Source of the DNA: a bacterium
GTDB taxonomy: Bacteria; Hydrothermota; Tepidihabitantia; Tepidihabitantales; Tepidihabitantaceae
Assembly (NCBI GenBank): GCA_035505375.1
Contig: DATJQV010000089.1
Span: forward strand, 1 to 55,713
Length of the DNA stretch: 55,713 nucleotides
Direction: 5' to 3'
Shown: one piece after another, positions 15,362 through 25,204 of the stretch
How positions within the stretch are numbered: the first letter of the stretch is position 1
Layout of the letters: every line of letters begins with the position of its first letter
Notes under the pieces: model-generated
Seen by the model: only the letters and a program-made list of their open reading frames with translations
Told to the model about the DNA's origin: nothing
Database searches by the model: none
Position numbers and translations under genes: made by a program

Positions 15362-16399
15362 CTAGGCTGTAACTTCTATCGTGCCGGGAGCGCCGGCTAT
15401 GGCCGAGCCGACCACCGCGGCAAGGATACCTGCATCCTGAGCCCGGCGCTGGAATTCGGCGACACGGTTCTCAGGCAGCACAACCAACAGCCCGCCTGAA
15501 CTCTGGGACTCCCAGAGGATGTTCTTCAGGGCAGGAGAGATCTCGCCCTTCCATTCGACCTTGTCCTCGAAGGAACTCTCGTTCATGGCGACCCCGGCGT
15601 CGATCATCGTCTCCGCCAGGCTGAGGACCTTGGGCAGCAGTGGTATGGCCGAGGCGCTGAACCGGAGCCGCACGCCGCTCCCCTGCGCCATCTCCTGCGC
15701 GTGACCGATGAACCCGTAGCCGGTGATGTCGGTGGCGGAGTGGACGTCGCAGGCAAGCATCGCCTCGGACGCGGCGCGATTGAGTTGCATCATTGACCGC
15801 GTCGCCGCCTGATACAGCTCCGGGTCGACTTCGTCCTGGGTCATCATCGCCTGCGCGAACACGCCGCAGCCCAGCGGCTTCGTGAGGATGAGGACGTCGC
15901 CGACCTTTGCCGCCGCGTTGGTGACAATCCTGTGCGGGTCAATCCGACCGGTCACCGACAGCCCGAACTTGATTTCCTTCTCGTTGAACGTGTGCCCGCC
16001 CGCGATCACCGCTCCTGCCTCCGTGACCGTATCCTGTCCGCCGCGCAGGATTTCGGCCAGCACCTTCTTGTCCATCAAGCCCGGGAAGCCGACGATGTTG
16101 AGGACCGTCAGCGGCGTCCCGCCCATCGCGTAGACGTCCGAAAGGGAGTTCGCTGCCGCTATCCGGCCGAACGTGTACGGGTCCTCGACCATCGGCGTCA
16201 GCAGGTCAACAGTCTGGACCAACGCGAGGCCGTCCTGCAACAGGAACACGCCCGCGTCGTCAGCAGTGCTGATGCCCACGAGCAGCCGCGGGTCCTTCTG
16301 GGGTGAGAGCCCCTCGAGTGCTTGCGCTAACTGCGCCTTGCTTAGCTTGGACGCTCAGCCGGCGCAGGTCACGGTAGCAAGTATGCCACGCTTAGCCAT
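15362..16399 (-). CDS. selD: Selenophosphate synthetase with in-frame UGA (selenocysteine) at residue 15
   Basis: The ATG at 16399 follows GGAGG. The frame reads MAKRGILATVTCAG, then TGA (16357-16355), then ASKLSKAQLAQALEG, and joins the classic SelD body (ISTADDAGVFLLQDGLALVQTVDLLTP, AGGHTFNEKEIKFGLSVTG, ATDITGYGFIGHAQEMA). UGA sits at the catalytic Cys position of SelD (GAGCGCK in E. coli becomes CAGUASK), with the Lys kept. SelD makes selenophosphate from selenide and ATP for tRNA-Sec. Total 345 residues. Conventional gene finding would start at 16279 and lose the active site. selB lies 72 nt upstream, probably in the same operon. Confidence 0.9.
16326..16346 (-). promoter_or_regulatory. 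SECIS-like hairpin after the selD UGA
   Basis: Eight bases after the UGA, the transcript can pair GCUAA with UUAGC around an 11-base apical region containing AAGG. Bacterial SECIS elements that recruit SelB lie at this distance. I read the fold by eye only. Confidence 0.5.
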
Positions 16400-16471
16400 G
16401 TTCCTCCGTAGGTTCCAGTTGCCAGGTACCAGTTACCAGGTGGACAAGACCGTCCTGACACTGGGAACTGG

Positions 16472-18436
16472 TCACTGGACACTGGTCACTTTCTGCCTGA
16501 GTATTCGGACTTCGCCTTTGCGCTGCGTCACGCCGCGCGAGTCGAGGTGGTTGAGCAGCGGGATAAGGTATTTCCGGGTCGTGCCCAGTTCCTGCCTGAT
16601 TTCTGAGGCGGTCAGCTCAGGCTTCCGTGCGAACTGAGCCTTGACCTTCTGCTCTGCCAGCGCGACCGTGTCGCGATGGAGTACTACCGACTCGCCGACG
16701 TCAACCAGATGACCGGATTCGAGCAGGGCGACCCTTGCCTGCTGCGCGAGCTTCTTGTCCACTCCGGCCAGCGCCTCTTCAAAACTGGGCGGAGAAAAGC
16801 CCGTTTCCTGGAACAGTTTGTCGAGGCGGTCGAACTCCTTCTGCAAGGCCGGGCTGAGCCTCATCTCGTGCGCTGCCAGCTTGACCCGGTCGTCTTCTAG
16901 CACCACCTGTCCCTCTTTGAGCAGGGCGGCGAGCACCGCCTCAAAAAGAGGAAGGGACATTGGCGCGGCCGGATGGCCTGGGGCACGACCCGGAACTCCA
17001 GAAGCGCCACGGTCATGTCCCGCGCCGGACTTGGACCGCAACTCCGGCCGCTTGAGCCCGACCCGCAACGGGTTCTCGTTGTGGAACTGGGTTAGCGCCC
17101 CGACCACGGCCGCACGCGCCTCCCCGACCATCTTCTCGTGGACGATGTACTCCTTGCCCTCGAACTCGAGCTTCCGCGCTCGATTGGTCGTAAGCAGCAG
17201 GTCGAGCATCTCCTTTGCGTCGGCGTCGGCCAATGCCAGGTCTTTGGCCGCTTGCGCGAGCGTCCTCGCGTCGAACCGGTGCTTGACCAGATACTGCTCC
17301 AGCACGCTTCCGGCCTCGCCGGTACGGAGCGCCCTGAGCCGTATCACCACGTCTTCGTCGAACCGGCGCTCCTTCGACGGGTTCGCCTCGAGCACGATGC
17401 CGCCACCGATGGTCTGCTGTGGTGCGAACGTCCTCACAACATAGTGGTCGTTCCAGTCACAAACGACCGGTTCCTCGGCGCGCACCTGGACCAGCGCCTC
17501 CTGCCCTGGTGCCAGTTCCTTGGTGTCGAGCAGCGCCACGCGGCACATCACCTCGGCAGTGCCGATGTGCAGTTTGAGGCTGGACAGGTTCTTGAAGGGC
17601 TTTTCGACCGACTTGAGCAGGTACATTGTCGCATTGAAGTTTGTCGTCGGTGCGTAGTAGCCCGGGGTCGCAAGCACGTTGCCGCGCACGACCGCCTCAC
17701 GTTCAAGCCCCTGCAAATTCAGGGCCGCACGTTCTCCCAGCCCCAGCATCTCCAGCATCTGGTTGTGCCGCTGGATACCCCTGACCCGCACCTCGCGCTT
17801 CTGCGGGAGCAGATCAAGAGTGTCGCCGACGCGGACAAGGCCGGACAGGACCGTGCCGGCCACGACCGTGCCGAACCCCTTCATCGAGAAGTTCCGGTCA
17901 ACCGGCATCCGGAATACGCCGCGGTCCGGTTTGGCCTCGACCTTCTTGGAAAGGTCGATGATCGCCTGCCGCAGTTCGGGCACGCCCCTGCCAGTAACGG
18001 CGGATACCGGAATCATCGGGGCACGATCGAGGAAAGAACCCTTCACCATTTCGCTGATATCCAGTTTCACCATCTCGACCCACTCGTCGTCGACGAGGTC
18101 CGCCTTGTTGATGGCGACAAGCCCTCTTCTGATGCCCATCAAGCGGCAGATTTCGAAATGCTCGCGGGTCTGCGGCATGACCCCGTCGTCGGCAGCTACG
18201 ACCAGCACCACGAGGTCGATAGTGCTCGCGCCGGCCAGCATGTGCCGGACAAAGCGCTCGTGTCCGGGCACATCGATTACCGTGATGTCGGTACCGAGGA
18301 AGGCGAAGCCGAGATCGGTAGTCATCCCCCGCTCTTTCTCTTCCTTCAGACGGTCGGGGTCAGTGCCGGTCAGGGCTTTGACCAGCGCCGACTTGCCGTG
18401 GTCGATGTGCCCGGCCGTTCCGACGACTACGTGCAA
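16472..18436 (-). CDS. selB: Selenocysteine-specific elongation factor SelB
   Basis: The 654 residues begin with an EF-Tu-like GTPase ([38 protein letters not shown]), followed by beta-barrel domains and C-terminal winged helices ending in [25 protein letters not shown]. SelB brings Sec-tRNA to UGA codons marked by a SECIS hairpin. An insert of about 26 residues (GC-rich, bounded by GGCGCGG at 16962 and CCGCGCC at 17020) splits the first winged-helix region. The last codons and the TGA are formed by a repeat word (GTGACCAGTGTCCAGTGACC). Upstream of selD, downstream of rpoN. Confidence 0.95.
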   Translation of the reverse strand: MHVVVGTAGHIDHGKSALVKALTGTDPDRLKEEKERGMTTDLGFAFLGTDITVIDVPGHERFVRHMLAGASTIDLVVLVVAADDGVMPQTREHFEICRLMGIRRGLVAINKADLVDDEWVEMVKLDISEMVKGSFLDRAPMIPVSAVTGRGVPELRQAIIDLSKKVEAKPDRGVFRMPVDRNFSMKGFGTVVAGTVLSGLVRVGDTLDLLPQKREVRVRGIQRHNQMLEMLGLGERAALNLQGLEREAVVRGNVLATPGYYAPTTNFNATMYLLKSVEKPFKNLSSLKLHIGTAEVMCRVALLDTKELAPGQEALVQVRAEEPVVCDWNDHYVVRTFAPQQTIGGGIVLEANPSKERRFDEDVVIRLRALRTGEAGSVLEQYLVKHRFDARTLAQAAKDLALADADAKEMLDLLLTTNRARKLEFEGKEYIVHEKMVGEARAAVVGALTQFHNENPLRVGLKRPELRSKSGAGHDRGASGVPGRAPGHPAAPMSLPLFEAVLAALLKEGQVVLEDDRVKLAAHEMRLSPALQKEFDRLDKLFQETGFSPPSFEEALAGVDKKLAQQARVALLESGHLVDVGESVVLHRDTVALAEQKVKAQFARKPELTASEIRQELGTTRKYLIPLLNHLDSRGVTQRKGEVRILRQKVTSVQ

Positions 18437-18440
18437 CTAG

Positions 18441-18487
18441 TTCTCCTGCCCTTCATTCGTCATTCGCACTTCGTCATTCGTCATTGT
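18441..18487. repeat. Repeat word between selB and rpoN
   Basis: The spacer is built of near-copies of TTCGTCATTCGCACTTCGTC. It belongs to the short-word families that fill other spacers. Confidence 0.6.
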
Positions 18488-19978
18488 CTAGAAGCTCTTC
18501 CTGTCATTGCACCCCGCAACCCCGAGTTCGGCGCGGTACTTGGCAACAGTCCGTCGCGAGATGTCGATGGACTCAAACTTCAGTCTGGAGCAAATCTCAT
18601 CGTCGCTCAAAGGACTCTTCTTGTCTTCGGCGTCCACGATTGCCTGGATCTTCTGTTTGATGCTGGTGCGCGACTTGTCACCGGCCCCGGCCTTGAAGAA
18701 GTAGTCAAAAGGAAAGATGCCCTGTTCGGTTTCGAGATACTTGCCGGCAATCGCCCTGGAAACGGTGGAGGCATGGACCCCGATGATGTCGGCGGCCTGC
18801 TTCAGGGTCGCTGGTTTCAGGTGCTGCTTGCCGTGCAAGAAGAAGTCGTGCTGCTGCTCAATGATCAGTTCCACCAGCCGCTTCAGCGTCCGGCGCCGGG
18901 ACTCGATACCCTTCAGGAACATTAGTGCCCGCTGCAGTTTGTCACGCGCGAACCGCACCTGCTCGGGCGCGTAGTCCTTCGGACTCCGCAGGATATCGAC
19001 GTACCGCTGGGAAAGCCGCAGCCGCGGGAAGCGCTCGTCATTGGCGCTGGCAACAAGCTCGTTGCCCTGCCACTCCACCGAGAAATCGGGTGAGACGTAA
19101 TCCGGCGTACCGGGCGCGAAACAACGGGCCGGTCGAGGCTCGAGCGTAAGCAAACGCTGCACCGCCTTGCGCACGTCATCCTCCGAAACCCCGCACAGAT
19201 TGGCGATCTTGGCGGTCTGCTTCCTTACCAGCAGGTCCCAGTGGTTGGTCAGCAGCGCGCGTTCGAGCGAATTGGCCCCGGTGGTAACTGCCGGGGAGTT
19301 GGGGTCGGCTTCCGCCAACTCGAGCTGGACAAGGAAAGACTCCCGCCGGTCATGGCAGGCGATGCCGCCCGGCTCCAGGCGCTGGATCGCGTAGAGTATC
19401 GACCGGAGACGGTCCACATCCACTTCCTGCTGCTGCGCCATCTCCTCGTCCGACATGGTCAGGAACCCATCTTCGTCCAGCGATTCTATTATGAACTCCG
19501 CGACCGGAGCATCCTCCTCGCTCAGCACGCTGCGGAGATGCGGCATCAGGCACTCGGCCAGTCTCTGTTCCGGCCCGGCCGCAAGCTCGGCGGCCGAGGT
19601 CTGGTCGTCGTCCGTACGCGAACCGGCATACGCGACCGGTGACCAGCCATCGTCGGGCATCAGCTCGTTGATGGTGTACTCCTCGCCTGGATTGGTTTCA
19701 ATCCGGGTCTCGTGAGTCTCGGGAGCCGGTACGTTCTCAGCCGGAACCGGCGCGGCGGCCTCCGGTGCGGGTTCTGAAATCGAGGCAATGACGTCCGCCT
19801 CGATCGTACCCGGGCTGTCGTCGGACTCTTCCAGCGCCGGGTTCTTCTCGATCTCCTCGCGCACGAGCCGCTCGAGATCGAGCGCCGAGACCTGGAGCAG
19901 CTTCATCTGCAGGATGAGCTGCGGCGTCAGCCGCATCTCGAGCCCCTGTTTGATTTCCATCTCGAGCCCCAGCCTCAT
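18488..19978 (-). CDS. rpoN: RNA polymerase sigma-54 factor
   Basis: The 496-residue protein has all three regions: the activator-interacting N-terminus (GLEMRLTPQLILQMKLLQ), an acidic linker (about 55-125), the core-binding domain, the DNA-binding HTH (LKQAADIIGVHASTVSRAI) and the RpoN box (SRRTVAKYRAELG) near the end. Sigma-54 directs RNA polymerase to -24/-12 promoters and needs an AAA+ activator. None is encoded in this window. The start overlaps the lptB stop (ATGA), so the two are translationally coupled, an arrangement (lptB-rpoN) known from many diderms. Confidence 0.96.
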   Translation of the reverse strand: MRLGLEMEIKQGLEMRLTPQLILQMKLLQVSALDLERLVREEIEKNPALEESDDSPGTIEADVIASISEPAPEAAAPVPAENVPAPETHETRIETNPGEEYTINELMPDDGWSPVAYAGSRTDDDQTSAAELAAGPEQRLAECLMPHLRSVLSEEDAPVAEFIIESLDEDGFLTMSDEEMAQQQEVDVDRLRSILYAIQRLEPGGIACHDRRESFLVQLELAEADPNSPAVTTGANSLERALLTNHWDLLVRKQTAKIANLCGVSEDDVRKAVQRLLTLEPRPARCFAPGTPDYVSPDFSVEWQGNELVASANDERFPRLRLSQRYVDILRSPKDYAPEQVRFARDKLQRALMFLKGIESRRRTLKRLVELIIEQQHDFFLHGKQHLKPATLKQAADIIGVHASTVSRAIAGKYLETEQGIFPFDYFFKAGAGDKSRTSIKQKIQAIVDAEDKKSPLSDDEICSRLKFESIDISRRTVAKYRAELGVAGCNDRKSF

Positions 19979-20694
19979 ATCCGGAACCTCTCGCCCAGAT
20001 AGACCTGTCGCGCCTTCTCATCATTGACGAGGTCGTCGGATGTACCGGACAGAAGCACTCGCGCGTCGTACATGATGTAGGCCCGGTCGGTAATCTCCAG
20101 TGTCTCCCTCACGTTGTGGTCGGTGATGAGAACCCCAAGCCCTTCATCCCGCAACTGCCGGACTATGTCCTGGATCTCGGCCCGGACGATGGGGTCAATG
20201 CCGGTAAACGGCTCATCCAGCAGGAGGAATGAGGGATTCGATGCCAGCGCGCGGGCGAGCTCGACGCGCCGCCGCTCGCCGCCGGACAGCGTGCCGCCCC
20301 GCTGCTTCCTCAGTTGTCCGACGTTGAACTTGGCCAGCAACTCGTCGACCCGGACGGCCTGTTCGGCTTTCGGCACGCCCAGCATCTCCAGAATCGCCCT
20401 GACGTTATCCTCGACCGACAGCTTTCTGAATATTGAAGGTTCCTGAGGCAGATAGCCGAGGCCGAGTCTTGCCCGCTTGTAGACGGGCATCCTCGTGATG
20501 TCGTGCCCGTCCAGCGTAATGGCGCCCTGCTCGGGCCGGATGAACCCGGTTATCATGTGGAATGTCGTGGTCTTTCCGGCGCCGTTCGGACCCAGCAATC
20601 CGACAATCTCTCCGCGCTCAAGGTCGAGACTCACACCGTCGACGACCCGGCGTTCGCCGTACCGTTTCACCAAGTCCCGGGTCTCAAGCTTCAT
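19975..20694 (-). CDS. lptB: LPS export ATP-binding protein LptB
   Basis: A 239-residue ABC ATPase with Walker A GPNGAGKTT, signature LSGGERRRVELARAL, Walker B FLLLDEPFTGIDP and the switch His in ITDHNVRETL. The INDRAYIMYDAR-like region and length fit LptB rather than other ABC ATPases, and the neighbours lptA and lptC support this. It powers extraction of LPS from the inner membrane with LptFG, which are not in the window. A 117-nt spacer made partly of repeat words separates it from lptA. Confidence 0.93.
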   Translation of the reverse strand: MKLETRDLVKRYGERRVVDGVSLDLERGEIVGLLGPNGAGKTTTFHMITGFIRPEQGAITLDGHDITRMPVYKRARLGLGYLPQEPSIFRKLSVEDNVRAILEMLGVPKAEQAVRVDELLAKFNVGQLRKQRGGTLSGGERRRVELARALASNPSFLLLDEPFTGIDPIVRAEIQDIVRQLRDEGLGVLITDHNVRETLEITDRAYIMYDARVLLSGTSDDLVNDEKARQVYLGERFRI

Positions 20695-20811
20695 GCGATA
20701 GTAGCAGGCTGACGTTCAGGTTCATGGTAATTCCCGATTGCGAATTCCTGATGCCCAACAAACTCTCAATCACGTCCAAGGCGCGACCGTTCGTCGGGAA
20801 TCAGTCATTGG

Positions 20812-21750
20812 TCATTTCTTCAGATTGCTCTTGCCGTTACGAATCAGCTGTCCTGAGCTCATTTCGCTCACCGCAACCTGGTCGATGGCGCCGCCGGCGA
20901 CTCGAAGCTCGATGGCCTTGCCTGCAACCACGATTGAGTCCCCGGTCTCAGTGCGGTAGTCTCCGGTCGCCCGATTGCGGATATCGACCCGGTGCAGCGC
21001 GCCGTCCTTGACCCAAAACACCATGGTGTCGCCGCTTGCCCGACTCGCCGTGTCGTGCACACGGGGACTACCCAGCGCCAGTCCCGAATCCGGCCCGGAC
21101 CTGAAGTCTATCGTATCGCATTCAAGCTCGGTCGTACCTGACTCCAACCGCACGCCGCCCTGCGCCAGTGCCCGCGATGACTTCTGATACCATGACATCT
21201 GCCGGCTGGTCACGCGAGCGGAGTCCGTGTCACGCCGCCAGGTCAAGACCGGGTTTGAGTCGACAATTCCAACGTCATCGTCAAGGTCATAGGTACCCTT
21301 GTCCCCGGTCACCCTGAAGGTGCGATTGATATTCTCCAGCTCCACTCCGGAGTCCGCCAGCACAAGCTTATCCTTGGAATGATAAAGCAGCTTCGGAGCC
21401 CGGATGTCAAGCGACTCCTGACGAACGCGCACGTTGCCGTAGAGTTCGGCCAGCTTGTCGACGAGATGATAGCGGGCCGAATCGGCCCATATCTGCGCGT
21501 CGGGATTAGTGATGTGAACCGCGTCCTGAATGAACGCCAGCCCCTTGGCCTCATACATCCGCGCCAGATTCGCGGTTATGTGTGTTTGATCGTCGGTCAC
21601 CACCACGCTGTCACGAAACACGGTTGCGTCGCCATCCGGGGTACGCTCGATGGACATGTGCTTCGCGCTGAGATTAGACGCGGCGCTCAATCCCAGGCAA
21701 CACAGCAGCCCCGCCAGAATAGGTCCGACAGGTCCTATTCGCCCCATCAC
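20812..21750 (-). CDS. lptA: LptA/OstA-like periplasmic LPS transport protein
   Basis: 312 residues, with an N-terminal signal peptide (PILAGLLCCLGLSAASN) and a repetitive beta-jellyroll (YGNVRVRQESLDIRAPKLLYHSKDKLVLADSG and similar), typical of the OstA/LptA domain. It is longer than E. coli LptA (about 185) and so contains extra beta repeats, as in other non-proteobacterial homologues. It should bridge LPS across the periplasm. It starts 6 nt after lptC. The stop codon is the first part of a repeat word (TGACCAATGACTGATTCC). Confidence 0.85.
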   Translation of the reverse strand: MMGRIGPVGPILAGLLCCLGLSAASNLSAKHMSIERTPDGDATVFRDSVVVTDDQTHITANLARMYEAKGLAFIQDAVHITNPDAQIWADSARYHLVDKLAELYGNVRVRQESLDIRAPKLLYHSKDKLVLADSGVELENINRTFRVTGDKGTYDLDDDVGIVDSNPVLTWRRDTDSARVTSRQMSWYQKSSRALAQGGVRLESGTTELECDTIDFRSGPDSGLALGSPRVHDTASRASGDTMVFWVKDGALHRVDIRNRATGDYRTETGDSIVVAGKAIELRVAGGAIDQVAVSEMSSGQLIRNGKSNLKK

Positions 21751-21756
21751 TGCTGC

Positions 21757-22320
21757 CTACTTTCCGGTCTCGAATTCGTAGTCCGAAGTCCCTCTTACCG
21801 GACTCAGAATGTCGATCTTGGTCAACGCGGCATCGGACACCAACCCCTTGCCCTCTACTCTGCCTTTGGGAGTCTCGATCACCAGGTTGGCGTCAGTTCT
21901 GACCAGCCGGCGCTGATTGCTCCAGGCGAGAGAATCGGTCACGAGCACCGTGCTGTCTGCGGTCCGCACGACGACATGGCCACGTGCAACCAGGTCTTCG
22001 CTCTGTGAGTATATCGAACCTCCGTCCGCCACCAGCGTGGAGTTGATACCACCGGCTTCGCTGTAGAACAACACCCGCACACCGTTCACATCGGTGCGCT
22101 GCACCGGGTCGTAGACATACGCCTTCTGTGCTTCCAGGGTGTACAACCGCTTGCCGCTGGAGCTCTCATGCACGGTGAATCCCTCGATTTCCTGGCTGGG
22201 CGGCACCGGATTCGGGCCGCAAATCGGCTTGTCGTTGCAGCTGAGCAGGATGCATACCGAGGCTACCAGCACGCCGAACGTCGTCCACTCACGGTCCGAC
22301 CTTCTGCCTTCTGCCTTCAT
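21757..22320 (-). CDS. lptC: LptC-like LPS export lipoprotein
   Basis: 187 residues from ATG 22320, which overlaps the stop of the acyltransferase gene (ATGA). A lipobox follows the signal helix (VLVASVCILLSC). The mature part has the LptC beta-pattern (EGFTVHESSSGKRLYTLEAQKAYVYDP, VLFYSEAGGINSTLVADGGSIYSQSEDLVARGHVVV). In E. coli LptC is anchored by a helix; here a lipid anchor is predicted. The first codons (MKAEGRR) are encoded by a repeat word also seen in spacers. Confidence 0.85.
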   Translation of the reverse strand: MKAEGRRSDREWTTFGVLVASVCILLSCNDKPICGPNPVPPSQEIEGFTVHESSSGKRLYTLEAQKAYVYDPVQRTDVNGVRVLFYSEAGGINSTLVADGGSIYSQSEDLVARGHVVVRTADSTVLVTDSLAWSNQRRLVRTDANLVIETPKGRVEGKGLVSDAALTKIDILSPVRGTSDYEFETGK

Positions 22321-23108
22321 CCTGCGACTGCCCCCGCTTTGCCCCACGACACCCACTCGTCCGGATGTTGCCGCACCTGATCGAGCAAAGCCCGCACGGC
22401 AGCCCGCTCGTCTCCCGGCGGATACACGTCGATTCTAATACGGCCATTCCGTAATCTGGCAAATGCCGGCACTAGCCCCCTGCCCTCCCGTGCCGCCAGC
22501 TTGAATCCGATATCCGGCAGCCGCATCCTGACGCCGTCGCACTCAACCCAAGTCTGGTTGCCCTGGCTCGTGTTGTCCAGCATGAACCCGGTAATCGACA
22601 CCTCACCCCTCGCCCCGCGGATGGCTTGCTTGAGTCCCATGGCAATGGTCACGCCTCCCGATCGACGCAAACCCGACAGCTGCCGGTCCAAGGTACGGTC
22701 GCGCTGCTTTCCGACTGCCAGAACGACCCTGCAGCCATTGCGGCTGAATACCTGCGGAAGGTACTCCCACAGTCCGAAATGGAAAGAAGCCATGGTCGCA
22801 TGCAATTCTCGTTCCAATGCTTGATCACGTAGATTCTCGCCACAAACCACGGCACTGTCAACTAGTGCATCCCCCTTCCGAGTGCCCAATCTCGCCATGG
22901 TCGCGATGTTCAAACCAAGGCGCCAGCCATTCCTGACCCAGAACCACCGGCTGTCTTTCCCCGTGATAATGCGCAGGTTACGCCGAATCTCACGGCGGTA
23001 GTCGGGCCGCAGTACCAAACATGCCAGTACGATCGTGCGGGAAAGGAATGCCGCTGGCTTATCGGGCAGCGCCCGCACCAGCGCGAGAGCGACGCCGGGC
23101 AAACTCAT
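22317..23108 (-). CDS. LpxL-type lysophospholipid/lipid A acyltransferase
   Basis: The 263-residue protein carries the HX4E motif (SFHFGLWEYLP) and the downstream pattern (GVTIAMGLKQAIRGARGEVSITGFMLDN) of the lauroyl/myristoyl acyltransferase family that adds secondary acyl chains to lipid A. A hydrophobic N-terminus would hold it at the inner membrane. The ATG lies 50 nt inside the end of pyrG, so a later start cannot be excluded. Its place next to the lpt genes supports a role in LPS synthesis. Confidence 0.82.
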   Translation of the reverse strand: MSLPGVALALVRALPDKPAAFLSRTIVLACLVLRPDYRREIRRNLRIITGKDSRWFWVRNGWRLGLNIATMARLGTRKGDALVDSAVVCGENLRDQALERELHATMASFHFGLWEYLPQVFSRNGCRVVLAVGKQRDRTLDRQLSGLRRSGGVTIAMGLKQAIRGARGEVSITGFMLDNTSQGNQTWVECDGVRMRLPDIGFKLAAREGRGLVPAFARLRNGRIRIDVYPPGDERAAVRALLDQVRQHPDEWVSWGKAGAVAG

Positions 23109-24696
23109 GGCCGGCCTTGATAAACTCGTGGAAAAGCGGATGCGGCTTGAGCGGCCGCGACTTGAACTCCGGATGGAATTGGGTTGCCAGGAAGAAGGGA
23201 TGACCCTTGAGTTCGACTATCTCCACGAGCCTTCCGTCCGGCGACCTGCCCGTGGCCAGCAACCCGTTCTTCTCCAACTGGGACAGGTACTTGAGGTTGA
23301 CCTCGTAGCGGTGCCGGTGCCGCTCCTGAATCGACGTCGTGCGGTAGCAGCGGTACGCGAGGCTCCCCTTGCGTATTCGGCAGGGCCACGCGCCGAGCCG
23401 CATCGTGCCGCCCTTGCGCCTCACACCGCGCTGGCGCGGCATCATGTATATGACCGGGTAGGGGGTCCGCGGATTGAACTCGGTGGAATTCGCGTTATCC
23501 AGGCCGCACTGGCTCCGGGCAGTCTCAATCACCGCCGACTGCAGCCCGACGCAGAGTCCGAGGAATGGCAGCCGGTGCTCGCGGCAGTACTTCACCGCGC
23601 AGAGCTTGCCTTCGATTCCGCGCACACCAAAGCCACCCGGCACGACAATGCCGGCCAGACCGGCCAAGCGCTCATCGACCGTTTCCGGGGTGATCTCCTC
23701 GGATTCGATCCAGCGGATATTCACCCTCACACCCACGGCGGAAGCCGCGTGGTGCACGGCTTCCACCACCGACTTGTACGCGTCGTGGAGCCTCATGTAT
23801 TTGCCGCACAGCCCGATCTCAAGCTGCTCAGTTGCCAGCGTTTCATGTTCGATGAAACGTTGCCACGCAACAAGGTCGGGTCTGCGGGTCTTCAGACCCA
23901 GGACCTGGCATATGTAGCCGTCGAGGTTCTGGCGATGGAAGACCAGTGGGATCTTGTACACGTTGTCGACATCAACGGCTTCAATGACCGCCTCAGGCCG
24001 CACATTGCAGAATAGAGCGATCTTGTCGCGCGACTCCTGTGGCAGGGCGGTCTCGGCACGGCACATGACGACATCGGGCTGAATCCCGAGGTCAAGCAAT
24101 TCGCGCACCGAATGCTGGGTCGGCTTGGTCTTGTACTCCCCTGCGCTCTTGATGTATGGCACCAATGTCAGGTGGACGTACATGACGTTGTCTCGTCCCT
24201 CTTCCAGGGCGAACTGGCGGGCGGCCTCAAGGAAAGGCTGGCCTTCGATGTCACCCACCGTGCCGCCGATCTCGGTTATCACCACGTCGTGGCCCTTCGC
24301 CAGCTTGCGGATCCGGTCCTTGATCTCGCCGGTGATGTGCGGCACGACCTGAATGGTCCGGCCAAGATAGGCGCCCTTCCGCTCCCGGTCGATCACCGCG
24401 GAGTAGACCTGGCCGGCAGTGACGTTGTTGTCCTGCGAAAGGCTGAGGTCGATGAAACGCTCGTAGTGCCCCAGGTCGAGGTCTGTCTCGGCGCCGTCAT
24501 CGGTAACGAATACCTCTCCGTGCTGGAACGGGCTCATCGTGCCGGGGTCCACGTTGATGTAGGGGTCGAACTTGAGCGGCACGACATTCAGCCCTCGCGA
24601 TTTCAGAAGCAGCCCGATTGACGATGTAGCAATGCCCTTACCGAGAGACGAAACGACGCCGCCGGTTACGAAGATGTACTTAGCCACGAAGGTCAA
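23059..24696 (-). CDS. pyrG: CTP synthase
   Basis: 545 residues in the usual two domains. The synthetase domain opens KYIFVTGGVVSSLGKGIATSSIG and contains FKFDPYINVDPGTMSP-type and GGTVGDIEG motifs. The glutaminase domain has the nucleophile Cys382 in GLCVGLQ and the His/Glu pair in TQFHPEFKSRP. It converts UTP to CTP using glutamine and ATP. The gene sits directly after rpmJ, in place of the expected rpsM. Confidence 0.97.
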   Translation of the reverse strand: MTFVAKYIFVTGGVVSSLGKGIATSSIGLLLKSRGLNVVPLKFDPYINVDPGTMSPFQHGEVFVTDDGAETDLDLGHYERFIDLSLSQDNNVTAGQVYSAVIDRERKGAYLGRTIQVVPHITGEIKDRIRKLAKGHDVVITEIGGTVGDIEGQPFLEAARQFALEEGRDNVMYVHLTLVPYIKSAGEYKTKPTQHSVRELLDLGIQPDVVMCRAETALPQESRDKIALFCNVRPEAVIEAVDVDNVYKIPLVFHRQNLDGYICQVLGLKTRRPDLVAWQRFIEHETLATEQLEIGLCGKYMRLHDAYKSVVEAVHHAASAVGVRVNIRWIESEEITPETVDERLAGLAGIVVPGGFGVRGIEGKLCAVKYCREHRLPFLGLCVGLQSAVIETARSQCGLDNANSTEFNPRTPYPVIYMMPRQRGVRRKGGTMRLGAWPCRIRKGSLAYRCYRTTSIQERHRHRYEVNLKYLSQLEKNGLLATGRSPDGRLVEIVELKGHPFFLATQFHPEFKSRPLKPHPLFHEFIKAGHEFARRRSRAGAGAAR

Positions 24697-24770
24697 ACCT
24701 GAAGGATGAACGCTGAGGGATGAACAGCGGATCGGACAACCGAGGCCGTTCCGCCTTCATCCTTCCGCCT

Positions 24771-24887
24771 TCATCCTTGCCTTTGCTTATGCTTCGGCTC
24801 ACGCTTGCAGATGATGTGTACTACGCCCTTGCGCTTCACGACGACGCAGTGGGCACAACGTTTCTTTACAGATGCACGGACTTTCAC
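24771..24887 (-). CDS. rpmJ: Ribosomal protein bL36
   Basis: A GTG start (24887-24885) after AAAAGGAGCGATA gives a 38-residue protein opening [20 protein letters not shown] and ending with TGA at 24773-24771. The zinc-ribbon ligands are present (Cys11, Cys14, Cys27 and a His near residue 32), so this is the zinc-binding form. It lies 42 nt after infA, the usual order in the spc/alpha operon. It is too short for most gene callers. Confidence 0.95.
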   Translation of the reverse strand: MKVRASVKKRCAHCVVVKRKGVVHIICKREPKHKQRQG

Positions 24888-24929
24888 TATCGCTCCTTTT
24901 CAGTTCACCGCGGCCGCCGGAGAAAGGCC

Positions 24930-25148
24930 CTACTTGAACCGATAGATGATGCGGCCACGGGTCAGGTCGTACGGCGAGAACTCCACGGTCACCCGGTCAC
25001 CGGGCAGAATCCTGATCCAGTGCAACCGCATACGGCCCGAGATGTGGGCGATAACCTGGTGTTTGTTGTCGAGCTCGACCTTGAAAGTCGCGCTGGGCAA
25101 CGACTCCAGTATCGTCCCCTCAAGCTGTATCAGGTCTTTCTTACTCAT
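24930..25148 (-). CDS. infA: Translation initiation factor IF-1
   Basis: A 72-residue S1-like OB-fold protein ([63 protein letters not shown]) matching IF-1 in length and sequence. It binds the 30S A site during initiation. The RLHW stretch replaces the more usual KNYI/KHYI. Between map and rpmJ. Confidence 0.97.
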   Translation of the reverse strand: MSKKDLIQLEGTILESLPSATFKVELDNKHQVIAHISGRMRLHWIRILPGDRVTVEFSPYDLTRGRIIYRFK

Positions 25149-25204
25149 TCAGCTCCATTATCCAGCTGCTGCCGGCTTCTGGTTGCTTATCGGACATCTG
25201 ACAA

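Noticed and set aside
17138-18925. Plus-strand ORF of 595 codons across selB and rpoN
   Set aside because: It is antisense to two certain genes and resembles no protein family.
18488-19978. Sigma-54 (-24/-12) promoters controlled by the RpoN encoded here
   Set aside because: No convincing TGGCAC-N5-TTGC site was seen in the spacers I read.
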